Shown here one piece after another: positions 8,613 through 16,670 of a DNA stretch of 17,447 nt (its first letter is position 1; each line of letters opens with the position of its first letter). This stretch comes from an uncultured Eubacteriales bacterium (GTDB lineage Bacteria; Bacillota; Clostridia; Lachnospirales; Lachnospiraceae), in contig ONXW01000222.1 of assembly GCA_900321915.1 (NCBI GenBank), positions 1-17,447 of the forward strand, read 5' to 3'. The translations under genes and the position numbers were made by a program. A model generated the notes under the pieces. That model worked only from the letters and a program-made list of their open reading frames with translations. It was not told where the DNA came from and searched no databases.

Positions 8613-9310
8613 CAGTTCTTACCATCCTGTTCTTTGTTTTCCGCCATAATCAGCAGTGCGTTGACAATGGCCGCGGCGACGGTGCTGCCGCCCTTTCGTC
8701 CTTCTGGAATGATATAGGGGACCTTCTGTTCCGGATCGTCCAGGAACAGTCTTTTGGAGGCGGTGACATTGACAAAGCCGACCGGGGCGCCGATAACCAG
8801 GTACGGGTGAATCCGGTCCCCGCGGATGAGTTCATGCAGCCGGATAAGGGCGGTGGGGGCATTGCCTATGGCGATAATCTGCCTCCGTCCTGTCTTTTTT
8901 TCCATCTCCGCGGCATGCTCCATGCTCGCACAGGCCCGGGTAATGCCCTGTTCCTGCGCTCTCCGGGCGATCTCCTCCTCAGCCATAAAGCAGAAAACGG
9001 AGCCGCCGAAGCTTTTCAGGGTCCGGGCACGGATCCCGGCCTTCGCCATGTTGGTATCCGTAATGATGTCAGCCCCGCCCCTTATCGCCTCCAGGGCGGA
9101 AGGCACCGCCCGGGGAGAAAAACGGAGGATATCCGCGAATTCAAAATCCGCGGTGGTATGGATAACCCGGAAAATGATGCCTTCCCGGTCCGGCGGAAAC
9201 GTCCTGTCCCCCAGCTCTTCCCGTATCAGGGCCATGCTGCGTCTTTCAATTTCCTCCGGCCGTACGATGGCTGTCCCTTCCAGAGGTTTCTTTCCTTCTG
9301 TGTGCTCCAT
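8612..9310 (-). CDS. cbiC: Cobalt-precorrin-8 methylmutase
   Basis: Moves the methyl group from C-11 to C-12 of the corrin ring, giving cobyrinate (hydrogenobyrinate in the aerobic route). The 232-residue length is a little above the usual 200-220. The likely catalytic histidine is H51 in VIHTTADFEF. Other family blocks are the GGADIITDTNM segment, IGNAPTAL, GAPVGFVN and a C-terminal GRKGGSTVAAAIVNAL. The start has AAGGGG about 7 bases upstream and lies 18 bases after the cbiP stop. The surrounding anaerobe-type genes favour the cobalt-first (cbi) naming over cobH. Because cbiC acts before cbiP in the pathway, gene order does not follow reaction order. Confidence 0.97.
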   Translation of the reverse strand: MEHTEGKKPLEGTAIVRPEEIERRSMALIREELGDRTFPPDREGIIFRVIHTTADFEFADILRFSPRAVPSALEAIRGGADIITDTNMAKAGIRARTLKSFGGSVFCFMAEEEIARRAQEQGITRACASMEHAAEMEKKTGRRQIIAIGNAPTALIRLHELIRGDRIHPYLVIGAPVGFVNVTASKRLFLDDPEQKVPYIIPEGRKGGSTVAAAIVNALLIMAENKEQDGKN

Positions 9311-9328
9311 GATACATCCCCTTATGCG

Positions 9329-10840
9329 TCAAAGCGACATCAGTCCGCGTATCCTGTCCATATCAAGGCATTTCCGCAGCACATCGGCTATCCTGTCATA
9401 CTGGGCCTCCCTGTATGCCGCGTAATTCTGCACTTTCTCCGGATCCCTTCCCGTAAGGCTGCTCACAAGGACGGATACAATGCCCGGCGCGTCGAACACA
9501 CCGTGGAGATAGGTCCCGTAGATATTTCCGTCAGCGTATCCCACAACCTCAGATCCGGGGCAGGTTTCCTCGCAGCGGATAAAATTCCCTTTCGCGGCCG
9601 CTTCGTCCGTCAGGAACTCTGAAACGCCCATGTGAATCTGGTATCCCTCTAATTCCATCCCGGAAAGGTTTTTCAGAATACCGGGGACTTCCCCGAAGCA
9701 TCCCCGGTCCCTCGAGCGCACCTTTTTCTCTGAAAATACGGTAGACATGGGAATCAGATCCATGCCGGGAAGAATGCGTCCGGGCACTCCGCCTTCCGTC
9801 CCATCCGGGTCATGGAGTTCCTGGCCCATCATCTGGAAACCGCCGCAGATTCCGAAGACCGGGACGCCGTCGAGAGCCATCCGCCGGATTCTCCGCTCCA
9901 GTCCGGCCTGCCGCATCCAGATAAAATCCTGCACCGTATTTTTGGTCCCGGGAAGGATGATAAGGTCCGGATTTCCGAGATCCTCCCCGTTATCCACATA
10001 GCGGACCGCGACGTCGGGCTGCAGCTCCAGCACATGGAAATCCGTAAAATTTGACAGGTGCGGGAACCGAATTACCGCGATATCCGCCCGGTTCCCCGCC
10101 GGGGCATCCCGGGGACTTAGCCTCTCGCTGAGGCTGTCCTCATCGTCGATATCCGCTTTTATCATCGGGACAACGCCGACGACCGGAATCCCCAGCAGCT
10201 CCTCTATACGCTCAGTTCCCGGTTTAAGAAGCGACACATCTCCCCGGAACTTGTTGACGATAAGCCCGCCAATCCGTTTCCTCTCCGCTTCTTCCAGCAG
10301 CATGACCGTCCCGTAGAGCTGGGCAAACACTCCGCCCCTGTCGATGTCCCCTACAAGGAGCACGGGACTGTCCACAAGCTCGGCAAGTCCCATGTTGACA
10401 ATGTCATTCTGCTTCAGGTTGATCTCCGCGGGAGATCCGGCCCCCTCTATCACGATGACATCATACTGCTCCTCCAGCCGGTGAAAGGAATCCATGATTT
10501 CCGGTATCAGGCTTTTTTTCCTGGCAAAATACTCACGGGCGCTCATATCTCCTACGGGCACCCCGTGCAGTATCACCTGCGATCCCGTGTCGCTGTTCGG
10601 CTTTAAAAGTATGGGATTCATGTCGGAAAGAGGCTTCGTCCCTGCCGCCTCGGCCTGGACAGCCTGGGCCCGCCCTATCTCAAGGCCCTCCTGTGTGATA
10701 TAGGAATTCAGCGCCATATTCTGGGATTTAAAAGGCGCGGTTTTATATCCGTCCTGACGGAAAATGCGGCACAGGCCCGCAGTGATAAAGCTTTTCCCCG
10801 TATTGCTCATGGTTCCCTGAATCATGATTTTTTTAGCCAT
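9329..10840 (-). CDS. cbiP: Cobyric acid synthase (glutamine-dependent amidase)
   Basis: Amidates the b, d, e and g carboxyl side chains of adenosylcobyrinic acid a,c-diamide using glutamine and ATP. At 503 residues it is full length. The N-terminal dethiobiotin-synthetase-like ATPase domain has the P-loop GTMSNTGKS (9-17), followed by APFKSQNMALNSY. The C-terminal glutamine amidotransferase domain has the nucleophile C332 in GICGGFQMMG and the histidine H446 in YLHGVFD. Its start codon lies inside the end of cobD; the overlap is ATGGCTAA (8 bases), which supports translational coupling. It is also called cobQ. Confidence 0.98.
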   Translation of the reverse strand: MAKKIMIQGTMSNTGKSFITAGLCRIFRQDGYKTAPFKSQNMALNSYITQEGLEIGRAQAVQAEAAGTKPLSDMNPILLKPNSDTGSQVILHGVPVGDMSAREYFARKKSLIPEIMDSFHRLEEQYDVIVIEGAGSPAEINLKQNDIVNMGLAELVDSPVLLVGDIDRGGVFAQLYGTVMLLEEAERKRIGGLIVNKFRGDVSLLKPGTERIEELLGIPVVGVVPMIKADIDDEDSLSERLSPRDAPAGNRADIAVIRFPHLSNFTDFHVLELQPDVAVRYVDNGEDLGNPDLIILPGTKNTVQDFIWMRQAGLERRIRRMALDGVPVFGICGGFQMMGQELHDPDGTEGGVPGRILPGMDLIPMSTVFSEKKVRSRDRGCFGEVPGILKNLSGMELEGYQIHMGVSEFLTDEAAAKGNFIRCEETCPGSEVVGYADGNIYGTYLHGVFDAPGIVSVLVSSLTGRDPEKVQNYAAYREAQYDRIADVLRKCLDMDRIRGLMSL

Positions 10841-11939
10841 AGTTTTTCTCCCCGTTTATTTTTCGCAGTGTCATGATCAGCTCATCATTTTCCTGCGGAG
10901 ACTTCACCGCAACTCTGTAATAACCTTCTCCCGGCCCGTCAGAGGAAGAACAGGAACGGATCAGGATGCCGCGGGAAAGGCACCTCTTTTTCAGATCCCC
11001 GTATTCCGGGCCGCACCGGAACAGGATGTAATTGACCTCCGACGGAATCACCCGGCATCCCAGTCCCTCCAGGGCATCCGACAGCCGCCCCCGCTCACGG
11101 GAAAGGATGCTTCGCGCATTTTGGGCGCAGATGTCCAGGCAGCCTGAAAAAGCCTCACATCCGGCAGCCTCCGCGGGCGCGCTGACGGCCCAGGGCTGCA
11201 TGACATGCCTTATCCTTCCGCGTATCCCGGAATCCGGCGCAATCAGGTAACCCAGCCGGATGCCCGGCATCGCGCAAATCTTTGTAAGGGATTCCAGGAT
11301 AATAACATGGGAAAAGGAATCCGGACGGGCCAGGACGGACGGAAGCATGGAATACTGCTCCCGGTTGTGCAGAAACCACCCGAAGCATTCGTCGGCCACA
11401 AGAACAGTTCCCGTTTTGCGGCAGGCATCCGCCAGCTTTTCCGCCTCCAGCGCCGTAATGCAGGAGCCGGTGGGATTGTTCGGGTTTCCCAGTATCATGA
11501 GGTCAATATCCCCGGCCTCCAGGGCCTTCTCAATTTCGGACAGTCCTCCCCGGAGGGAAAAGTCCGAACTTTCCGGAAGAGAGATACGGCAGACTTCCGC
11601 TCCCGCAGCTTCCGCCGTTTCCCGGTATTCCCCGAAGGACGGGACCGGAATCAGGACCTTCGCCGGCTTGAGTCCTGCCATGAGGGCATACAGCAGGCCG
11701 GAGGCGCCGTTTCCGAACAGGAACCAGTCTTCCGGGACGGGCGTGCCGTGTCCGGCATACCAGCGCGCGGCATAAGACTTAAGCTTCCGCTGCCGGATAT
11801 CTGGATATTGCTCCCATGCGCCCGACGATGAGATGACAGCCTTCTTCAGGGACTCCGGCATCCCCGAAGGGCTTATGCTGACGGAGAAGTCCAGCCGGAC
11901 CGGCATTTCATAGATATCCCCGCCGTGATCCATCCGCAT
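10833..11939 (-). CDS. cobD: Threonine-phosphate decarboxylase (CobD type), with altered motifs
   Basis: A pyridoxal-phosphate enzyme that converts L-threonine O-3-phosphate into (R)-1-amino-2-propanol phosphate, the linker CbiB attaches to cobyric acid. The 368 residues match the family. The HGGDIY opening is typical. PLP-site residues are N154 in NPNNPTG, D183 in VADECF, the Schiff-base lysine K220 in SLTKICAMPG and R228. R328 and R342 near the C terminus are kept. It is unusual at two motifs. The common DFS(A/V)N(I/L)NP reads DFSVSISP (18-24), with both asparagines changed to serine. The common IRDCSN reads IRSCSS (327-332). The start ATG has AGGAGG 7 bases upstream. The gap from cbiB is 42 bases and the 3' end overlaps cbiP. 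Another PLP-dependent activity on a related substrate cannot be excluded. Confidence 0.9.
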   Translation of the reverse strand: MRMDHGGDIYEMPVRLDFSVSISPSGMPESLKKAVISSSGAWEQYPDIRQRKLKSYAARWYAGHGTPVPEDWFLFGNGASGLLYALMAGLKPAKVLIPVPSFGEYRETAEAAGAEVCRISLPESSDFSLRGGLSEIEKALEAGDIDLMILGNPNNPTGSCITALEAEKLADACRKTGTVLVADECFGWFLHNREQYSMLPSVLARPDSFSHVIILESLTKICAMPGIRLGYLIAPDSGIRGRIRHVMQPWAVSAPAEAAGCEAFSGCLDICAQNARSILSRERGRLSDALEGLGCRVIPSEVNYILFRCGPEYGDLKKRCLSRGILIRSCSSSDGPGEGYYRVAVKSPQENDELIMTLRKINGEKNYG

Positions 11940-11981
11940 GGTTCTTCCTCCTCTCCTTTATCTCAGCTGCCGGATCCGTAT

Positions 11982-12989
11982 TCAGGCAGTCAGGGCCGAC
12001 AGCAGGCTCCTGACAAAGGCAGCCAGGATGAGCATCAGCACGGAAGACACGGTCATCAGCCTGCCGGCTCTCCGGATATCGTCCGGTTCGCAGCGTCTTT
12101 TCGGATCCCCGATGTAAGGCTTTTCAACTTTTTTTCCGAAATACCATGCGTCCCCGGCCAGCCGGATTCCCAGGGCTCCGGCGCAGGCCGATTCTGTCTG
12201 GGCGGAATTCGGGCTTTTGTGGTTCCGTCTGTCCCGGCGCCAGATGCGGAAGGCATCCTTTCCGTCCTCACCGGTCAGGAATGCTGCCGCAATCATGAGC
12301 AGGGCCGCGAGGCGGGAGGAAAGGTAATTCGCGAAATCGTCCGTCCTGGCAGCCGCGCGCCCGAAATGCAGGTACCGCTCATTGCGGTAGCCCACCATGG
12401 AATCCATGGTATTGACGGCTTTATAGACCCAGCCTCCGGCAGGCCCGAAAAACATGTACCAGAAAAGCGGGGAGACAACACCGTCCGAAGTGCCTTCGGC
12501 TACCGTTTCAACCGCGGCCTTCGCGATCTGCTCCTCGTCCAGGCGATCCGTATCCCTTCCCACAATCATGGATACGGCTTTCCTGGCCCCCTCCGTATCT
12601 CCCAGGAGCAGGGCTTTCCTCACAAGGTCACTTTCATCCCGCAGGGACCGGATGGCAAGCATATAGTAGATGCTTATGCTCTCTGTAAGAAACCGGGCCG
12701 TCATTTGGGCACTCCGGCCAAAGATACCTGCCGCTTTCGCCGGAATGAACAGGAACAGGAATGCAGCGGCGCCTGTCATAAGCGTCGTGATAACAACCAA
12801 AAAAACACCTGCTGTCCGCTCTCCTGCAGGTGTTTCAGGAAACAGTGCGCGAAGACGTATCTCCAGTGTCCGGATGAGCGCCCCGATGGCACGTACGGGA
12901 TGCGGCATGCCGTGCGGATCCCCGAAAATACAGTCGAGCAGAAAGCCGGCAAACAGTGCCGCAGGCGAAAAAAGAATTTCTTCCCGCAT
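11982..12989 (-). CDS. cbiB: Adenosylcobinamide-phosphate synthase, membrane protein
   Basis: Joins cobyric acid to aminopropanol phosphate (the CobD product) to give adenosylcobinamide phosphate. The 335 residues match the family. Motifs visible are DCIFGDPHGMPHPVRAIG near the N terminus, ETVAEGTSDGVVSPLFW, AVNTMDSMVGYRNERY and the NHKSPNSAQTESACAGALG block. Hydrophobic spans near residues 60-88, around 185-200, 230-245 and at the C terminus fit a multi-pass inner membrane protein. The ribosome site GGGAGGTGA includes the stop codon of cobU, and the gap is only 4 bases, so cobU and cbiB are coupled. CbiB is called cobD in aerobic nomenclature; it is not the decarboxylase next to it. Confidence 0.97.
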   Translation of the reverse strand: MREEILFSPAALFAGFLLDCIFGDPHGMPHPVRAIGALIRTLEIRLRALFPETPAGERTAGVFLVVITTLMTGAAAFLFLFIPAKAAGIFGRSAQMTARFLTESISIYYMLAIRSLRDESDLVRKALLLGDTEGARKAVSMIVGRDTDRLDEEQIAKAAVETVAEGTSDGVVSPLFWYMFFGPAGGWVYKAVNTMDSMVGYRNERYLHFGRAAARTDDFANYLSSRLAALLMIAAAFLTGEDGKDAFRIWRRDRRNHKSPNSAQTESACAGALGIRLAGDAWYFGKKVEKPYIGDPKRRCEPDDIRRAGRLMTVSSVLMLILAAFVRSLLSALTA

Positions 12990-12993
12990 CCGG

Positions 12994-13404
12994 TCACCTC
13001 CCGCTCTTTTTCAGGCATGCCGGGATTCCGCAGACCACACGGTATACTTCATCAGCCTGCGCTGCCGCAATCCTGGAACACCTTCCGGCCTCGTCCCTGA
13101 AACGGCGCAGCAAAGGATCGGCGGGAACGATGCCGAGACCCACCTCATCCGCGCATATGACGGATATTCCGCTGTTCCGGCAGAGTTCACCGACTTCCCC
13201 CGCCATGTCCCTGCCGGCTTCCATGCCGCGGCGCACATACTCTTCCAGGTGGATAAGTATGCCGCAATTCTCCGCCTCCCTGCGGGTGCAGGTGCGTCCG
13301 TCCGCAATGACCGGGTCCGCCTTTTCCCCGGCCGGAAGCATTTTCCAGAGTTCCAGGGCAAAATCCGTTTTCCCCTGGGCCCTGCCGCCAGTTACAAAAA
13401 TCAT
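12994..13404 (-). CDS. cobU: Short CobU-like adenosylcobinamide kinase / guanylyltransferase
   Basis: A 136-residue protein starting MIFVTGGRAQGKT, a P-loop at 6-13. The C-terminal half fits CobU closely: ADEVGLGIVPADPLLRRFRDEAGR (in part about 85-108) and ADEVYRVVCGIPACLK (118-132). Standard CobU is about 170-190 residues; here the middle part between the P-loop and the EVG motif is shortened. The HRxxRP..W segment that carries the guanylylated histidine in enteric CobU is not recognisable. The nearest histidine is H52 in LIHLEEY. Kinase function is plausible; GMP transfer is doubtful. The frame extends upstream without a stop, but that part is antisense-like noise within the DUF554 gene; the ATG at 13404 gives the family N terminus. 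The gap after DUF554 is 17 bases, and the 3' end overlaps the cbiB ribosome site. Confidence 0.85.
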   Translation of the reverse strand: MIFVTGGRAQGKTDFALELWKMLPAGEKADPVIADGRTCTRREAENCGILIHLEEYVRRGMEAGRDMAGEVGELCRNSGISVICADEVGLGIVPADPLLRRFRDEAGRCSRIAAAQADEVYRVVCGIPACLKKSGR

Positions 13405-13413
13405 ATCTTGTGA

Positions 13414-13432
13414 CCTGTCTTTCAGAAACAGG
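13414..13432 (-). promoter_or_regulatory. Small hairpin across the DUF554 stop, covering the cobU ribosome site
   Basis: In the minus-strand RNA, CCUGUUU (13432-13426) can pair with AGACAGG (13420-13414), 7 pairs including one G-U, around the loop CUGAA. The DUF554 stop codon (13424-13422) lies in and beside the loop. The 3' arm contains the only Shine-Dalgarno-like AGG for cobU. Ribosomes ending at DUF554 would open it. This is a prediction from base pairing only. Confidence 0.35.
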
Positions 13433-14138
13433 CAAATGCCGCCGCAAAAATCAGTCCCGGCAGCATGTTTGCCACCCGCAGCGTTCGCGGGAAAAGAAGG
13501 TTTACGCCGACACAGAATATCATGATATTCCCCACCAGGGAAATATTGTCCAGCGCTGCAGCCGTCATAAGGGGTTCCAGAACGCGGGCGAGCAGCGTCA
13601 CCGCGCCCTGCCAGAGCCCGACGGGGACCGCGGAGAAAATCGCGCCTTTTCCCAGCGACGAAGCCATGATGGCGATGATGATAAAATCCAGGACCCCCTT
13701 GGTGGCGAGGATGGAATAATCGCCGTAAATCCCGTCCTGGATGGATCCCACGATGGCCATGGCTCCGATGCATACCGTGAGGGACGCTGTGACGAATGCG
13801 TTGATAAAGCCCGCGTCGCCGGCATTTCCCGTACGGTTCCTGAGAAACAGCCCGAATGATTCAAATTTATCCTCTATCGCGGCGATCTCTCCCACAAGTG
13901 TTCCCAGAACCATGCTTACAATCATCATCATGGTGCCGCCGACAGAGAGCGTACCTTCCGGGGATACCGTTATCATCCTGGAAAGAGTTCCCGACATGCC
14001 GATAAAAAGAGTACAGACCCCCGCAACCCTCGTAATGGATGTCTGCCAGGACTCCTTCAGGAATTTTCCGAAAATCAATCCCATAACGCCGCCGCCAATA
14101 ATGGCGGCGACGTTGATCATAGTTCCCAATCCTATCAT
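13422..14138 (-). CDS. DUF554 family membrane protein
   Basis: A 238-residue, very hydrophobic protein. The N terminus MIGLGTMINVAAIIGG is the usual DUF554 opening (a small membrane protein family including Bacillus YdfK), which supports the ATG at 14138 even though no Shine-Dalgarno sequence precedes it; an A8 tract does. About seven hydrophobic spans can be seen. Conserved-looking features are the GTLVGEI turn, the region ASLTVCIGAMAIVGSIQDG, and SSLGKGAIFSAVP. Function is unknown; members are often described as putative transporters without proof. It lies 24 bases after the clostripain-like gene and 17 before cobU. Its position could hint at a link with cobalamin or cobalt traffic, but that is only a guess from context. 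Confidence 0.9.
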   Translation of the reverse strand: MIGLGTMINVAAIIGGGVMGLIFGKFLKESWQTSITRVAGVCTLFIGMSGTLSRMITVSPEGTLSVGGTMMMIVSMVLGTLVGEIAAIEDKFESFGLFLRNRTGNAGDAGFINAFVTASLTVCIGAMAIVGSIQDGIYGDYSILATKGVLDFIIIAIMASSLGKGAIFSAVPVGLWQGAVTLLARVLEPLMTAAALDNISLVGNIMIFCVGVNLLFPRTLRVANMLPGLIFAAAFACF

Positions 14139-14162
14139 GTGTTTTTTTTGGCCGGGATGCCG

Positions 14163-16670
14163 TTACTGCACCAGTGCCGGCGTCCAGAATTCATTCTCAT
14201 AGAGGTCCGTAAATTTGTACATCAGCCGCAGGCTGCCGCCGGAGGGCCGGAGGTATTCGATCACGGGCTCCCCGTCAATGACGGTCGGCTCTCCCAGGAG
14301 GTAGCTGTCCTGGTATTCGCCGCTGTAGGAGTAGTAATCGCAGATAAACTCAAGCCTGTCGCCGTCCTTCAGCGCAAATTCAGGTGCTTCCGGAACCTCT
14401 TTCAGGTCCTCGGCCGGATCCTTTTCCACATCTTCCTTTTCAAAGGTGAAATCTGTCTGTGTGACGGACTTCGCGACCGCGTCGGTCTCACCGTCCGCAT
14501 AGGCAAATACCGCGCCGGAGACGTAAGGCACAGAGTTGTCCCCATCCCAGGTGATGAGCAGGTTGACTCTCTCACCGTTCAGGAATGCGGGAATATAACC
14601 TGTGATGACGGAGGAACCATCCTCATTCAGCATGGTTTCGGTGTGATAGAAGGAAACCGGCTGCCGGTTGAAGGTCAGGATTGTACCATCCGTCTCTCCG
14701 ATAAGGTCCCCGTCCTCCGTGAAGCTGAAGACGGCATCCAGTCCCAGGTCGATATATCCCTCCCCGTCATCGTAATACGTGTTGAGGTCCAGATGGTTGA
14801 CCCTGGACCACTGGTCCTCGGACAGGTGCAGCGTGTGTGTCCCGTCAGACTGCTCGGACCACACCAGCTGGTTGGCGTCAAACTGGTTGTTGGTAATGTA
14901 CTCTGTGGTATCCTCAGGGCTGATGGAGCGGTCATAAACGCCGCCACCGCCGAGGAACAGGGACAGAAGCTGTTCCATGGAAGCATCAGAAGATCCGTAC
15001 CCCTGGCCGCTCAGTCCGCCGTAGGGCGAGGTGGCGCCGCCATAGGACTGTCCCGCGGCCTGTCCTGCGCCCTGGTAGGTCGCAAAGGCGCGCACGCAGT
15101 CGGCGTAATCTTCATCCATGCCGATGGCCTCATAGGTATTCAGCATGGTGGAGAGATACTTCTTGTTCTTCTGCGGGAAATAAATGGAAAGCCCGTAGGA
15201 GTTCGGCATATTGGAGGAGGTGCGGTTATACTTGATGGCCCCGAGCAGGGTATCGGCCAGGTTCTTCGCGCTGTCGGTCCCGACCCTCTGGGCGAAATCC
15301 ACCAGGTCTACCTGGTCGATCTTGGAAGACCGCGCGAATTCGCGGGCGTTGTTTCTCGCGGTGGAGATTGTCTGGTAATCCTTGCTCGCGATCAGGCTGC
15401 TGGCCTCCTGCGAGAAATCGGAAAGACTGTCGGGGAGGGTCCTGGAAAGCTCCGCCAGATCGACGACGGAAAGCGTGGTGGCCTGGCCGCGGCATTTCTG
15501 CGCGCAGACAGCAACGAAATCGTCGGCGATCTTCTTGCCGATCTGGAGTGTCGGCATGGAGGTGTTTCTGGAAAGCTCTGTCAGCCAGTTGCTGTAATAC
15601 CAGCCCACGCCGGGCTCCGTCTCCTCGGACGCGATCATGTAATCCGCGTACTGGGAAAGCATCAGCGCGTTTTCGGCAGTCGCCATAAGGCAGGCGTCAA
15701 ATCCGATGAAATCAAACTTCATTCCCGCGTTCTTCAGGGCGGTATTGATTCCGGCGAGGCTCATGGCGCCGCTGGAAGCGTGCTTTTCATCATATCCGTA
15801 CCCGGTGATGGAACCGCCGCCGTGATCCCAGAAGATCAGCTCATTCCGGTTTGCCGGGAAATTGGTCTGGCAGAACTTGATGAACCTGGTCAGGGTGGTG
15901 GGATCCGTCATGACGCGGTCGCCGTCATCGGCGACAAGCCGTTCCAGGCCCTTGCTGGAGAACCGGTAAACCTGGTTCCTCTTCTCGCTGATGAAGTTGT
16001 TTCTCCAGGATCTGCATCCGCCGGTATAGACGATGATGTTGACATTGTCCCCGATGGTTGCGTTCTGCATCTCCTGCAGATCGTAAGTGGCCATGCTGCT
16101 GCGGGATTCCAGATCGGTTCCGCACATATACACCATGATGGTAACCGTATCCTGGTTGTTTCCCTTGATCTTGGTATATTTGTTGCGGGATCCGGGCGCT
16201 ACGCTCTCATCCAGTGTCCCGGTATTGTCCTGCAGGCCGCTCCAGGAGGAGGAAGAGCTTCCGGTCATGCCGTAGGCGCTGTCCGACCCGAACAGGCCCG
16301 TCAGCATATCCATGTCAAATCCGTACTGGGAAGAATAGTTTGTTCCCTGGGATGACTGCTGCGTGTTCTGCTGGGCCGCGAAGGGGCTCTGCGTCTGCTG
16401 GGGAACGGGCGTACTCTGGGAGGACCCGTTCTGGGAGAGCATTGACATGCCGCCGCCACCGCCGAGAAGAAGCACAAGGGCAGCAATGATGAGCTTCATC
16501 AGTCCACCGCCGCCGCTTCTCTGCGGGCCGCCTCCGGAAGAAGGGCTTCCGCCGGAATAACTGCCGCTTCCGACCTTGCCGGTTCCGAGGCCGTCGCCGC
16601 GCCTGTGCACATCGACGGTTCCGCTGCCGACGTTTTTACCGTGACCTGCCGGTCTGTTGTTCATAGCCAT
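14163..16670 (-). CDS. Clostripain-related cysteine peptidase (family C11), membrane-anchored
   Basis: An 835-residue protein if the ATG at 16670 is used. An ATG at 16679 directly abuts AAAGGG (16680-16685), too close to serve it, while the 16670 ATG is 9 bases away. Numbered from 16670, the catalytic pair is probably H283 in FWDHGGGS and C327 in GFDACLMA. The N terminus is glycine-rich and basic, with VDVHRRGDGLGTGKVG at about 19-34. A short hydrophobic stretch (about 57-69) is bracketed by GGGG and GGGGG. A Q/S/T-rich linker runs to about 155, the peptidase core covers about 170-530, a Gly-rich spacer follows, and the last 240 residues form an unrecognised probable beta-rich region. The protease probably acts outside the membrane. 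Its substrate is unknown; C11 enzymes often cleave after Arg or Lys. Confidence 0.9.
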   Translation of the reverse strand: MAMNNRPAGHGKNVGSGTVDVHRRGDGLGTGKVGSGSYSGGSPSSGGGPQRSGGGGLMKLIIAALVLLLGGGGGMSMLSQNGSSQSTPVPQQTQSPFAAQQNTQQSSQGTNYSSQYGFDMDMLTGLFGSDSAYGMTGSSSSSWSGLQDNTGTLDESVAPGSRNKYTKIKGNNQDTVTIMVYMCGTDLESRSSMATYDLQEMQNATIGDNVNIIVYTGGCRSWRNNFISEKRNQVYRFSSKGLERLVADDGDRVMTDPTTLTRFIKFCQTNFPANRNELIFWDHGGGSITGYGYDEKHASSGAMSLAGINTALKNAGMKFDFIGFDACLMATAENALMLSQYADYMIASEETEPGVGWYYSNWLTELSRNTSMPTLQIGKKIADDFVAVCAQKCRGQATTLSVVDLAELSRTLPDSLSDFSQEASSLIASKDYQTISTARNNAREFARSSKIDQVDLVDFAQRVGTDSAKNLADTLLGAIKYNRTSSNMPNSYGLSIYFPQKNKKYLSTMLNTYEAIGMDEDYADCVRAFATYQGAGQAAGQSYGGATSPYGGLSGQGYGSSDASMEQLLSLFLGGGGVYDRSISPEDTTEYITNNQFDANQLVWSEQSDGTHTLHLSEDQWSRVNHLDLNTYYDDGEGYIDLGLDAVFSFTEDGDLIGETDGTILTFNRQPVSFYHTETMLNEDGSSVITGYIPAFLNGERVNLLITWDGDNSVPYVSGAVFAYADGETDAVAKSVTQTDFTFEKEDVEKDPAEDLKEVPEAPEFALKDGDRLEFICDYYSYSGEYQDSYLLGEPTVIDGEPVIEYLRPSGGSLRLMYKFTDLYENEFWTPALVQ

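Noticed and set aside
13405..13773. In-frame upstream extension of cobU to an ATG at 13773.
   Set aside because: The added residues are low-quality, His/Arg/Gly-rich sequence read out of frame through the DUF554 gene. The CobU family N terminus (MIFVTGG) begins at 13404.
14139..16355. A plus-strand open frame of over 700 codons opposite the protease gene.
   Set aside because: Same cause: biased codon use in the real minus-strand gene, which has intact catalytic His and Cys motifs.
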